From: Acrasis kona
Lineage: Eukaryota > Heterolobosea > Eutetramitea > Acrasida > Acrasidae
DNA length: 31,190 nt
Reading direction: 5' to 3'
Assembly (NCBI GenBank): GCA_026419775.2
Contig: JAOPGA020001151.1
Location: 1 to 31,190 of the forward strand
The notes beneath the pieces are model-generated. The model had not been told where the DNA came from, did not search any database, and saw nothing but the letters and a program-made list of their open reading frames with translations. Numbering within the stretch: the first letter of the stretch is position 1; each line of letters begins with the position of its first letter. The translations under genes and the position numbers were made by a program. This document shows positions 1-9,271 of the stretch, piece by piece.

Positions 1-214
1 CGCCCCTTCCTGCACTATTGTTGTACCTTCTTGGTCCTCCTCGTGTATTGTTATATCCTCCTCTACCTCCTCCGTTCTGTTGCGATGTTTGTGATTTGTT
101 TCCGCTCTGATCATTATTTAGATTAGGCTGTGTTGTTCCTTGAGGTCTAGTGGTAGGTTGTGCTTGCTGGGCAACTGCGTTAGTCGTCGTTTGCGTTACT
201 GATCTTTGACTCAT
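1..214 (-). CDS. RG/GGR-rich protein, N-terminal fragment (cut by window edge)
   Basis: An open frame starts at an ATG read leftward from 214 and runs off the window after about 71 residues. The first 40 residues are rich in Gln, Thr, Pro and Asn. Residues from about 48 onward are Gly/Arg/Asn-rich with several GGR, RGG and GRG repeats, as in disordered RNA-binding tails. No folded domain is visible. Retrotransposon Gag N-termini can look similar, and a Ty3/Gypsy element lies elsewhere in the window, but nothing ties this fragment to it. The start is the first ATG after upstream stops. Function unknown; the coding call rests on the biased but uninterrupted frame. Confidence 0.5.
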   Translation of the reverse strand, partial: MSQRSVTQTTTNAVAQQAQPTTRPQGTTQPNLNNDQSGNKSQTSQQNGGGRGGYNNTRGGPRRYNNSAGRG

Positions 215-886
215 TATATATTTACAATGCTTTGTTTTATGTTTTTAAAAGGGTTTAAGTGCTGTGTAGGCGTAGTTGTAGTTTAACGATTGTGACTATA
301 AAAACAAATCGTTGAGATACTTGTCAAAAGGTGTATCACTCTCTTGCGGGTCTGCTGTTATTTTTCGCAATGCGATTTCTCATCGATCCAGAAAATTCCT
401 TGATTGGACTGTTGCATTGTAATGATTCATGACACAAACGAAGTTCTGAAAGGAAAAGGATACATAAAATTTCAAAGTTGAGGTGCAGAATAAGATTGTT
501 TTAATTAAGCCTACATGGTTATACTTTTTGTGACGTCACCTTAAAACCTTAATCAACCAAGAACGTTAATTTGAAAACCCTCTTTCCTCCCGTCACCACT
601 GCATAAAAAGACCATTAAATTAGATTCTGATCTTCCTGGTTAGCTCTAATACTGTTAAGGAGGTTTTAAAGTTTTTGTGATTAGTGCTCTCAAACTCTTC
701 CAGAGGCGGTTTCTTTTTCACTAATCCTGGATCAGATTATTAGTCCACAGGCACAAATAGGTTCGTTATTTCAGTAATCTACCAAAATTGTCTTATTTAT
801 ATTGGCTTGTGATAATAATGACACATGACATATTTGTATTAATAACAAGTTAACACAATATCTGGTTTATTTTTGAAGAGAGTTTC
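215..886. other. Intergenic region, no gene recognised
   Basis: No convincing reading frame. It includes a perfect CRE-type octamer TGACGTCA at 531-538 and AT-rich stretches. I see no tRNA, snRNA or rRNA signature. Confidence 0.5.
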
Positions 887-1183
887 TTAAGGCCCAGTTG
901 TTGTCTCCCCGTGGCATACCAATAGACCCCTAGTTGACAATGCTCTCAGTTTTGCTTCAACAACTGCATACAACTCCCTCACTTCATTAGGATAAAACCC
1001 AGTTAAAGCTTTAACTCCATTATCACCATGCCTTCCATTCTTGATCTTGTTAAAGAAAGCATTTTCTTCTTCTTCCTGTCGCTCAGCATTCTCTATAATT
1101 GCGTCAATGTCACGCTGTCTTTCAATGTCAACCGCTGCTCGAACTTCTTCAAATAACGTCGTGCTTTTTGTAGTCCTAAGCAT
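887..1183 (-). pseudogene. DDE transposase remnant, N-terminal part
   Basis: A 98-residue frame opens with ATG at 1183. After a charged helical start it contains TGFYPNEVRELYAVVE near residues 62-77, followed by a TRG tripeptide. This arrangement resembles the N-terminal helix-turn-helix region of IS5/PIF-Harbinger-like DDE transposases, where a 'TGF.p.ef.eL' segment precedes the catalytic core. The frame then stops, so no catalytic residue is present. A 37-bp terminal-repeat-like motif lies just upstream at 1355-1391, as expected if this is the 5' part of a transposon. Two other fragments of apparently similar transposases occur near 7.5 kb and 21.4 kb. Family assignment comes from pattern only. 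Confidence 0.45.
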
Positions 1184-1354
1184 AAAGGCGTGCTTTACGA
1201 AGCATAACGTTCTTACCTTCTGTACTTACTTTACCATAGCCGTCCCGTTGGGCCGGCGTAGTGCTGCTTATGACTTCCCTAGATTAGAGAGATACTTCAC
1301 ATGGTCAACCTATCACTATTTCCACCCAACTTCATCTAGTTGAACTCAACGAAG

Positions 1355-1391
1355 TCTAAACGTTTAGACTAAGTCATCGCCATATAGGTCT
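1355..1391 (-). repeat. 37-bp dispersed motif, copy 1 (possible transposon terminal repeat)
   Basis: Identical over 37 bp to 7326-7362, and present inverted at 21016-21052 with four mismatches. It includes most of a perfect 18-bp palindrome, AGTCTAAACGTTTAGACT, at 1353-1370. The sequence left of the palindrome (about 1330-1353) also resembles, in reverse, the sequence right of the 21.0-kb copy, so those two copies share a longer end. It sits beside a transposase remnant and about 100 bp upstream of the subtilisin start. Confidence 0.65.
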
Positions 1392-1491
1392 GTGCTGTAG
1401 TCCCTGTCGCGTGATGACCATTACAAAATACTATCAATGTTGTGATTGACTTGAGTTTAGCTGTTTAACCAGTAATAACGTATTTTAAGCT

Positions 1492-2686
1492 ATGAGAATA
1501 GTGTTGCTGTTTGCTCTAATAGCCACTTGCCTATGTGAAGGCAAAGAGTACATTGTTGTTCTTAAGCCCGGTGCCGAACTATCCCATAAGTTTGGTCCTG
1601 AGAACTCAGTTGTTGTGAAGAGAGATTTTGACTTTGGACCTAAATATCGAGGTTACATTGTTGAGTTAGGTTCAAATTCTATCAACAGTGACCATCTACT
1701 CCGAAGTGCTGAGGTATTAAAGGTCGAAACATCAAAGTGAGAACTTCTTTATGATAATTCTGACACTCTGTAGATCGTTCTCGCTGCCTGTTGTTATTGG
1801 TAAAGGAGTAGTAAAGAGAGATGTCAATTTGCATGAGCGTTCAAAACAGTTCAATGCAACCTATAACTTGGACATGCTGGACGGAGTAGTAGACCAAACG
1901 TACAATTATGAAGGAGATGGAGAAGGTGTTGATGCTTACATCTTGGATACAGGTATTCTAGTCGAGCATGCTGATTTTGAGGGACGTGCGCGCTGGGGAG
2001 CAGATTTTTCTCCTGGAGGCCGCAAAGTTGATGACCTTGGGCATGGCACACACATTGCAGGTACAATAGGCTCCAAAACATACGGAGTAGCAAAAAAATG
2101 CAACCTGATTGCAGTGAGAATAGGTGGTGCCACCGGTCAACCTACAACCGCTATAATCATATCCGCACTTGACTTTATTCTAAAATCACATAAAAGTAGC
2201 GGCCGTCCATCCATCGTCAACATGAGTTTTGGATTTCCCTACCCAGAAATGGAAGAGCCCATGAAGATTTTGACAGAGAATGGAGTAGCATTGGTAGCCG
2301 CAGCCGGTAATACTGATGATGATGCTTGTAGAACATTTCCCGCGAAGTTTCCGTTCGTACTCACCGTAGCGGCAAATGACGAACATTTTAAACTCGCGTC
2401 ATTTAGTGACTTCGGAGAATGTGTGGAAATCATAGCACCTGGCGTCGATATTAAATCAACATCAAACAGGGGTCCCAAAGAATACGAAACCATGTCCGGT
2501 ACATCGATGTCATGTCCACATGTGGTCGGCGTGTTGGCACAGGCTTACCAAAGAAATAAATTCAAGAGCGTGGATGAAGCCTATAAGTTTGTTATTGAAA
2601 AAGCAAAGAAGGGAGCAATCACAGATAAACAAGGTAGACTCGAACCTAAAGGAAAGACACCCAATGCTCTTATCCAGGCTGTGTAA
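1492..2686 (+). CDS. Secreted subtilisin-like serine protease (S8A, proteinase K type)
   Basis: Two exons (1492-1736, 1774-2686) joined across a 37-nt GT-AG intron give 385 residues. Residues 1-16 form a hydrophobic signal peptide. An inhibitor-I9-type propeptide follows (KEYIVVLKPG... to about residue 80), then the catalytic domain. The triad is visible: Asp in YILDTGI, His in GHGTHIAG and Ser in GTSMSCPHV; the oxyanion Asn is in AAAGNTDDD. The conserved residues indicate an active extracellular or lysosomal endopeptidase made as a zymogen. Without splicing, the first frame would end in TGA right after the propeptide, which supports the intron. The start is the first ATG and yields a clean signal peptide. 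The gene is intact. Confidence 0.93.
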
Positions 2687-2756
2687 AGTTCTTTCGCATA
2701 TAAAATTCTTTTGTTCAAACATATGTGTTTTGTAGATTGATAGTATTGATAGTACC

Positions 2757-3824
2757 AAAGCATAATTGGATGTCGCCAAGAATTGATGCAAGATCCATAT
2801 GGCATTCCTGCTTACAATAAAATACACATCGATGAAGGGGCAGAGTTTTTTGAAATCTATACAACGGTTGGTCTCTACCAAAAAGAATGAGTTGTTCAGA
2901 GATACATAGATAAATTGGATATGAAAGGACGGGTAGTCTTGACCACTGGAGCTGATTGGGGGCATTGGTTTTGAAACTGTAAAAAGGTTTGCAAAATCAG
3001 GTGCCAAAGTTGTTGGTACATTCAGGGACTCTGAAAAGGGATATGAAGCGTTAAAATCCATATACAAAGACTACCCTGACTCGGATGTGGAATTGATCAA
3101 ACTCAATCTCTTGTCATTCAACTCTGTGAACACATTTGTTTCAGAATTTCAAAAAAAACATGATAAATTACATTATTTAATTAACAATGCTGGTGTATTA
3201 AACGACAAGTTTATGCACACGATAAACGGGTACGAAACCAACTTTCAAGTGAACTATTTGAGTCCATTCCTGCTTACCAACTCGTTAGTAGATCAAATGA
3301 TTGATAGTGCAGACAAGACAAAAAAAACCATGATGTACGCGTTATTAACTTGACCGATTTGAGATTCACAAGGCTAGCCAACATGAAAAACTACACCACC
3401 AAGTTCGTCAATGAAGAAGTTTATTGGAACAGTGAAGAAATTTACGAACCAAGGTGTAACTACTTCAGTTCAAAATTAGCCATGGCACTGTACACCAAAC
3501 AACTAGTCAAAGTTTTAGAAGAATACAGGGACAATGATGGCTTTTTGAGCACCAATTTCATATATCCAGGATTTGCTGATACACATTTATATGATCGCTT
3601 GCCCACCTTACGTCCAAACTCTTACAATTTGAAAAAATATTTCCTTGATGACTTTCCGACTGCCATCTTATTTGGTAGCAAATGCTGTTGTATCCGGCAA
3701 TGACACAGCAACAGTCATCACTGCAGAATCCGAACCTGTTCCCATTGAAAGCTTTGACGACGAGAGCGAAGATCCAGAAGATCTCTGGGATAGGACAAGA
3801 TTTTGGATAGAAAAGAAAAAATAA
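2757..3824 (+). pseudogene. Short-chain dehydrogenase/reductase, frame-broken
   Basis: The segments add up to an SDR. A Rossmann TGA...GIGFET cofactor loop starts near 2940, followed by VKRFAKSGAKVVGTFRD, the structural LINNAGVL (NNAG) motif near 3180, and the catalytic pair Y-x-x-x-K in NYFSSKLAM near 3458-3485. A PGFADT stretch follows the active site. The frame shifts at least three times: in a GGGGG run near 2957, near 3340 just before RVINLTD, and near 3672 before an acidic tail ending at 3824. An N-terminal extension (from about 2757, QELMQDPYGIPAYNK) is separated by another break near 2890. All motifs are intact, so it is either a young pseudogene or a real gene damaged by homopolymer errors. 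Substrate unknown. It converges on the GTPase gene, ending 24 bp from it. Confidence 0.75.
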
Positions 3825-3847
3825 TCTCAAAATTAAAAAACACATTT

Positions 3848-5341
3848 TTATTTATCAAGTGCCTCAATTAACATTTTCAATTTTTCAATGTTACTCTTAA
3901 TCTGTTCAATCTTGTTGTTTTGTTCCTTAAATTTATTGTACTCAACATTCACGTAGTCCGTGACTGCTTTCCAGTGTTTGTACTTGCGATCTAACATCCA
4001 GTCGATGACTTCGCTAATGTGTGTTTCTATTTTGGTACTTAAATCTCCGATCACTTGCTTTTGGAATTTCTGAGACACTACATCCTTGTTGATGATGTTT
4101 GTGACGTTGCTTAATGTAATGTATTCGTCAAAGAAGAGATTGGCTCTCTGTGAGTGCGTAAATGATTCCATCCAAACGGTTTTGTTGTAGTTCAAATTCC
4201 TTCTTCATGTTGGTCTGTTCAGTGTTAGTAAAAATGAATGATGAATGACACGTACTGAGAATTCTTCCAAACTGCGATCAATGTTATGCAAAGTGGAGCG
4301 GTCACCTCTGAGAAGGTCAATTCTTTGTGCAACGAAACTATGGTATCTTCCAAGCATGTTATTGGCCACACCGAGAGGATTCTCTAACTTGAGTTTGACA
4401 CGTTCTATAGAGTTTAATGTATCAAAAATGTGATTTTCCATGGCTTTCCAGGAATCCTACAAGTGTTGGTTTTGTGAAGGTTTGTTGTTTGATTGGTCGA
4501 ATGGATCATGTGACGTCTTTTCATTTAAGGCTTCTCTTGAACTGACACAAAAGATGAGTGGTTCAAAACCCAACATTTTTATGATTCCATCCCTAACGAA
4601 CTTTTCTACTTCTTGTCTCTCTTGGTCCTTCTAAAGCAGGTCATACTTGTTAATCACTACTAGTATTTTCTTCCCCCATTGCTTGATTCTGTCCAAGAAC
4701 TCATGCTCGCTTTCGCTAAATGGTCTCTCTGCACTGGTAATGAAGACTACTAAATCACTTCTGGGAACAAAATGTTCTGTTACTTCCTATTGATGTTGAG
4801 GGAATTGTTGGATGGTTACTTACTTGATGTTTTTTGATTGCGTTGGTTCCTGGTGTGTCAACTAGAGTAATGTTATTGAGCCAGGCAAGAGGATGGAAAT
4901 GTGAGATAGACCTGTCTGGTCGTCAAGAACAGTTTTTAGAGGACCATGGCGGAGTTCTAGATCTTTAGGATCTGCTTCGATTGAAGTAAGAATGCTGCGA
5001 AGTGTCGTTCTTGTTCCAAAATGATTTCTTGTGGCTTTTTCTCTAATTTAGGATGGTCTTCAGTTTCTTCAATTTCCGCAATATACATCTTCTGAATTTG
5101 TTACGCAATAGATAATTAGTCTATTACCTTTGGACGAAGTATATCCTTATCAATTGACACATATTTTCTGGATGAATATAACGGTAGAGCAGATAATCTA
5201 AGAGGCTGCTTGCATACTCTTACACATCGGTTTGTAGAAGAACGGTGTACCTGATCAACCTTTCATTCTATATTGTAATTAGGTGACATTTTTAGCACGC
5301 AACCATGAGAACGTTCTGAAATCTATTGTTAACGCCAACAT
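3848..5341 (-). pseudogene. Dynamin-like GTPase, FZL/mitofusin type, disrupted, with mitochondrial-type leader
   Basis: Read leftward from ATG at 5341. Exon 1 (to 5288) plus the next exon encode a basic, Ser/Arg-rich mitochondrial-type leader; introns at 5251-5287 (37 nt) and 5092-5127 (36 nt) join in frame. Further on come the G3 motif LVDTPGTNA, a 37-nt intron (4787-4823), then SDLVVFITSAERPFSESE, the G4 motif VVINKYD and a VSSREAL stretch. This order is typical of bacterial-dynamin-like/FZL GTPases, which remodel membranes. The C-terminal part is helical and ends LIEALDK. I cannot find the G1 P-loop (GxxxxGKS). There are frameshifts near 4930-5060 and 4170-4210, in-frame TAG codons at about 4633 and 4458, and a TGA at 4205. 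It is either a pseudogene with an internal deletion or a badly sequenced gene. AATAAA overlaps the final stop. Confidence 0.7.
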
Positions 5342-6215
5342 ATTAAAACGAATGCAGAATGTCTTACGTTTTTTGTCACAAAATCAAGTGCATACTCTTC
5401 TTCCTTTTGTGCGGTTAAGCTGTATGACAAAGTTGTGATACATGAATAATTAATCTGACGCCATTTAGGTAAGTATCAAAACTTTCATCGAGGAACATCA
5501 AAAATATACCTCGCCAACGTTTGGGAGAGTAACAACATCAACGAACCAGACACCAACTATCAATTATGTGGATAATTGTGCAGGAATATAAATCGCCGTT
5601 TGGTAGAAGTACATACCTAGAAATTTATTCAGATTTAGTTAAAAGAAATTTTATTGTGGTACCACACCCTTCTCCTACTCCGCCTTGCTTCTATCAAACC
5701 TTGACATTATCATTGGGCTTGTAATGCGAGGGGCCAATCTCGCATTCATCCCTAGTCCTTGCTCTTTCAACAGAGGACTGTTGGTAATAGCCTTGAATGC
5801 TCTCACCTAAGGTGACATAACAAACAAGTCGATGTCCAGAACCAACTGATAACGACCCACAACTCGCCTCTTTTACCCAGTCGAATATGAATACCCTCCG
5901 GGTGATTACGCTAGATTTGAATGCCTTACGCTTTGTGGTAAGGCTCTAGCTATAACCGAGACAGTCGATTTAAAACACCTCTTTACTTCAAATACACTAA
6001 AGTAGTGCAACGAAGTGGCTCTGTACACGTTCGAACACCTCATCCCCTCAAGGAATCGGTCTGTACATTCTACCAGATGTTAATTTTGGGTAAGGTTTGA
6101 TCTCTTCTCTTCCTGACAACTGCGTCTCAACTTGTTGGCTCATCTATTTCCGAGTAACTCATTCTTGACTCTAGTTCAGCTGTCATCTCTCTACTATTGC
6201 TTTCTCTCTTCTCAA
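5342..6215. other. Gene-free stretch with a 12-bp palindrome
   Basis: No supported gene. TGTGGTACCACA, a perfect 12-bp palindrome, lies at about 5656-5667. A hairpin AATGCGAG-8 nt-CTCGCATT follows at about 5726-5749. The segment 5650-6100 is less AT-rich than its surroundings and could be an old repeat, but I found no partner for it in the window. Confidence 0.4.
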
Positions 6216-6460
6216 TTATTTGTTCAATAACTCAATCTTCTCTGAATAAGAGTGGGATGCGCTGTCTAACATACAGTACCAATGATGCTTTAGATGGATG
6301 ACTGTGTCTCTTGTTCGGTCCTCTAATGCTTCGATTAGTCTCATGTAATTGTGCCTAGCGTTGAAAAGGATGTTGCTGTGTCTTGTGTTGTCTATACATT
6401 GGTTATCGCAACTATTGCTATGAGTGCGGATGCATAGTTCTTGTACATAAGAGATAGTAT
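6216..6460 (-). pseudogene. Unrecognised open-frame remnant, coiled-coil-like
   Basis: A frame without an initiator ATG at its top runs leftward from about 6460 to TAA at 6216-6218. It encodes about 80 residues, including RHNYMRLIEALEDRTRDTV and ending SEKIELLNK. Shifting frame by one base at that stop continues for about 30 more charged residues to about 6125 (IIEKRESNSREMTAE). This suggests one broken, helical, Glu/Arg-rich protein. No family recognised, and no neighbour helps with its role. It may be an exon of a damaged gene. Confidence 0.3.
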
Positions 6461-6611
6461 CTCAATGCACAACAGAGAAACGATCAATGCTTTGAACTAC
6501 ATGATTACTTTTGTTTTGTTTTGTGTTCAAAATGATTCATTCTAGCCATTTTATACCACACGAAATCATTACCTTCAAATTAGTATACTAAAATAAACCA
6601 ATAATTGTCTT

Positions 6612-6637
6612 AGAAAATAATTAGCTAATTATTTTCT
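6612..6637. repeat. 26-bp perfect AT-rich palindrome
   Basis: Every base of this 26-mer pairs around a central GC (AGAAAATAATTAG and its complement), with no spacer. It lies in an AT-rich gap, downstream in orientation of the S28 peptidase remnant. Confidence 0.75.
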
Positions 6638-6804
6638 TAATTATTTATTTAATTATAGGCTTGGGCCTGTTGGCATTTTTGGAAAGTAATTTCGAACTTC
6701 AAATCTACAAAAACTTTATTTAATTGCGATATTAAACTGTGACACAGTTCAAATGTTGGACAATGATGTGGTGATAAGAAAGATATAATTTATTTGTTTA
6801 ACAC

Positions 6805-7333
6805 TCACAACCACTTTTCGAATAATTCTAAAGTTCTTGCTCTTGTGTTCTTCAATGATTCCAAATCGGTGTCACGAGGAGCATAAAGGTCAGCACAGTG
6901 AGCAGTTCCATTCATGAAGAAAACATTGTTGGAATCTACATAACCGCCCTTGAGTAAACCCAGTTTGTGCCCTAATCAANGTTAGATCAGTAAAAGTAAA
7001 TGACTCACATGGGTCAATGTTTCCGTTTGCAAATATTGTGTTTGTTGCTTTGATGTCCAACTGTCCATAATACTGATTTGTCCAGTCAACGTTCTTCACT
7101 CCAAACAATTGCTCACACTGATTCAAGAACCAAGGTAGTGAAATGTATTTGCTGAATGGTTGGTCTCTGCCAACGGCGTCTATTGTTGATTAGAATGATT
7201 AAAAACACAATCAAATACTTTGATAATAACCGAACTCCATGCAAGTTTGGTACATCCAACTCCTGCCTGCAGCGTTCTGGTTCTTGGGATAAGGTGTTTC
7301 ATCTTGTAGTTGCCTAATGTAGTTTTCTAAACG
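6805..7333 (-). pseudogene. S28 family serine carboxypeptidase, C-terminal remnant
   Basis: Read leftward from about 7333, exon 1 contains RSWMYQTCMEFGYYQ, a hallmark of the S28 family (lysosomal Pro-X carboxypeptidase, dipeptidyl peptidase 2, thymus-specific protease). A 39-nt intron (7180-7218) joins in frame to the next exon with SLPWFLNQCEQLFG, the catalytic-Asp region FANGNIDPC (usually DPW) and, after the ambiguous base at 6980, the catalytic-His motif GTAHCADLY. It ends WL-TGA at 6805. The N-terminal half, with signal peptide and nucleophile Ser, is absent: the homology stops exactly where the 37-bp motif at 7326-7362 begins. A frame change occurs at the N. AATAAA lies about 14 nt past the stop. 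The intact enzyme would be a secreted or lysosomal peptidase. Confidence 0.8.
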
Positions 7334-7362
7334 TTTAGACTAAGTCATCGCCATATAGGTCT
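7326..7362 (-). repeat. 37-bp dispersed motif, copy 2
   Basis: Exactly identical over 37 bp to 1355-1391. It marks the breakpoint between the S28 peptidase remnant on the left and transposase-like sequence on the right, so it is either an end of an inserted element or a scar left by excision. Confidence 0.7.
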
Positions 7363-7880
7363 ATTAATCAAACTAACATTCTTTATTGATAGCAAATCTG
7401 GGATTACTTTAACAGTCGCATCGGTAAGTCTTTGGTTGGGTACGGATACAAATATTCTATACAGTATAAGGACTGCGAAAGGTCTGTGTCCATTTACCTC
7501 TTGGAGTTGTTCTGGTGTTTTGCCCTTCTTCGGGGTCAATGCGATGTAGGCTTCCGTAGACCCGTCGAATATAATGTGTGATTTAGAAAGTATTTTTGTT
7601 AGCAGACTCGATAAAGATGTCTTCTGTGTCGGCTTCTTCCACTTATTCTGAAATGTGGACTGGCAATGAACTAGCACCTTTCAGGATTGAATGTGGCTCC
7701 TCCTCCATTATTACAGTGCATATAGGATGGAAGCCTCTTCTCTTGACGTGCCTCCAAGCATTTCGAATGTTTGTTGCCATCTTTTCTTTAAACAAGGTTT
7801 CGCAATTCTTCATACATTTTCTAGCTTCTTTGTTAGAATGGGAAATGCAAGAGGCCTATTAGCAAAGATGAGAAGGTCCT
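7363..7880 (-). pseudogene. DDE transposase remnant, central part
   Basis: Leftward frames hold IIFDGSTEAYIALTP near 7540-7585, then NGHRPFAVL and LTDATVKV near 7400-7430. These match the spacing and style of the first two catalytic Asp regions of IS5/PIF-like DDE transposases (IIDGTE..i..P and a later D-A). Another frame, about 7650-7830, gives a basic helical stretch (KEKMATNIRNAWRHVK) that may belong to the same protein. The frame is broken and no third acidic catalytic region is found before the 37-bp motif, so an internal deletion is likely. Similarity is judged by eye and moderate. Confidence 0.4.
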
Positions 7881-8236
7881 TAAAAAGCAGTTGATTAAGT
7901 TCTGAACATCATACCATGACAATAATAAGCATGGTGCGTCTTCTATAAACATTATACTTTGAAAAGAATGTTTGCATACCCCTACTTGTATTTATTACCC
8001 GATGCCATACTGAAGCTCTACAATACAATCATGTGTAACCTCTGCAAACACAGAAGTATACCAATACTTTCATGTATTCAATAGTTCGATCTATCTGATT
8101 ACGTATGTGTTTCAAATCTCACAGATGTATTCAATTATTTCCGCCTTTATGGAGTTCATTGAGTAGTAAAGTCTGTTATGTTACTAATAAACGTGGGTCT
8201 GCATCTTCGTTCTGCAACCTAGTAATCATAATCAAA
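7881..8236. other. Intergenic, nothing recognised
   Basis: AT-rich with short frames only. No RNA gene or repeat identified. Confidence 0.4.
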
Positions 8237-8371
8237 ATGGATCGCGTGTTTGAAACTAAATTATCAACAAGTGAGTCAACAGTCGAGTTGTTTATTCCTA
8301 AATTAATTGAAGTAAAACTTCTGGTCTTGACTATAGCTTCGATATTCCTGTGTTGCTTCTTTGAATGTTAA
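8237..8371 (+). CDS. Possible 44-residue protein with C-terminal membrane segment
   Basis: ATG at 8237 in an A-rich context (ATCAAAATGG) opens a 44-residue frame. The last 20 residues (about 25-44) are strongly hydrophobic and end in CCFFEC, so a tail-anchored topology is possible. The stop merges with AATAAA, as in surrounding genes, which supports a real transcript end. A 66-nt GT-AG segment (8266 onward) could be spliced out in frame, leaving a shorter peptide. No family recognised. It converges on the small minus-strand frame that ends 13 bp away. Confidence 0.35.
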   Translation: MDRVFETKLSTSESTVELFIPKLIEVKLLVLTIASIFLCCFFEC

Positions 8372-8383
8372 TAAATAAAAATT

Positions 8384-8530
8384 TTAGACATACTTCATCA
8401 TCTTGGAAAGGAACTCAAATACTCCAACAGGATTTTGAGGATTGAAGTTAACAACAGTGTACTCCTCTTCTTCTTCATGCTCCTTAATTAACTCATGAAG
8501 TGTTGATACTTCGTCGTTGTGGCTGTCCAT
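8384..8530 (-). CDS. Possible 48-residue acidic protein
   Basis: ATG at 8530 reads leftward to TAA at 8384. The N-terminal half is helical and very acidic (HELIKEHEEEEEY) and the C-terminal half is NFNPQNPVGVFEFLSKMMKYV. The composition looks coding and the ATG is the first in frame. I do not recognise the family. It may be a free-standing small protein or the end exon of a longer gene, and no AATAAA overlaps this stop. Confidence 0.35.
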   Translation of the reverse strand: MDSHNDEVSTLHELIKEHEEEEEYTVVNFNPQNPVGVFEFLSKMMKYV

Positions 8531-8627
8531 ACTCCGATTCTTCAATTTTTAAAGATGTGTGAACAGTTATTTATCCGTTAATTATTTCAAAACAACAAGT
8601 CTTTGAACAATAAAAGAACCATGATAT

Positions 8628-9219
8628 TTATATAAGTGAGTATTGGTCCATTAATACAAATCCCTGATCCTCTAGTAGTAAATTATCAACATCTTTTGGA
8701 TTGTTAAACAATAAATTAGGATCTAGTATGCCAATGAAACCCATCGTCAATGGCTTATGCTGAAGCATTCCTGGTTCGTTAAGCAGCCTTGAATTGTTTT
8801 CAATTAGTTTCCCTTTACCGAGCGACAGGACAGATAGCACCTTGATGTTCTCCTCCATGTTATATTTATAAGATATTTTACATATTGGAGTATCCGGTTC
8901 TATGATATTCTTGTCTCTTTTGTTATTGCTTGTGTTGACAGCTTTTAAGAATTCAATGTTGGTCACTGTAACTTCATTCTTTTTCTGACAGAGAAAATGA
9001 AGCGGAGATAATCCAAATACCAGCAGTCTTATGATTTAGTTTCTCAATTTAAGCACTCCACATACCCATTATAATTCTGTAGTATGTATTGATCTGTGGG
9101 TACACTTTCCTCATCTATAACATCGTTCTTCTTCTTGAAGTACTTGTTAAAATTTCTATCAATGTGAATAGCGCTTCGGGTGGAATGTCGACGTACCCTG
9201 CGAACAAAAGCTTGTTCAT
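8628..9219 (-). CDS. Ankyrin-repeat-like protein of unknown function
   Basis: Read leftward from ATG at 9219 (MNKLLFAGYVDIPPEALFTLI). One frame change near 9170 is needed to continue into DRNFNKYFKKKNDVIDEESVPTDQYIL. A 38-nt GT-AG intron at about 9032-9069 then joins in frame to GLLVFGLSPLHFLCQKK. The G-x-S/T-PLHFLC signature, followed by a helix and a second DTPICKISYKY repeat, looks like two degenerate ankyrin units. The last 60 residues are unrelated to ankyrin and end SLI at 8628. The frame change may be a sequencing error or decay. It shares a very short divergent promoter with ETF-beta. Role unknown. Confidence 0.5.
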
Positions 9220-9271
9220 TGTAATGTAGATGGATTTGGTTGCCTTGAACAAATCAAAATAGAAGATAGAG
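9220..9271. promoter_or_regulatory. Divergent intergenic promoter, 52 bp
   Basis: Only 52 bp separate the start codons of the ankyrin-like gene (minus) and ETF-beta (plus). Any promoter elements and both 5' leaders must lie here or inside the genes. No clear TATA box is visible. Confidence 0.4.

Noticed and set aside
4450-4640. Possible reassignment of TAG to a sense codon, because two in-frame TAG codons interrupt the GTPase and no clear host gene here ends in TAG
   Set aside because: The same gene has frameshifts and an in-frame TGA, no other intact gene contains an internal TAG, and a TAG ends the LINE-like frame. Damage is the simpler explanation.
5640-6110. Second LTR or solo LTR starting at the TGTGGTACCACA palindrome
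   Set aside because: No matching end, target duplication or similarity to the LTR at 27.0 kb could be found.
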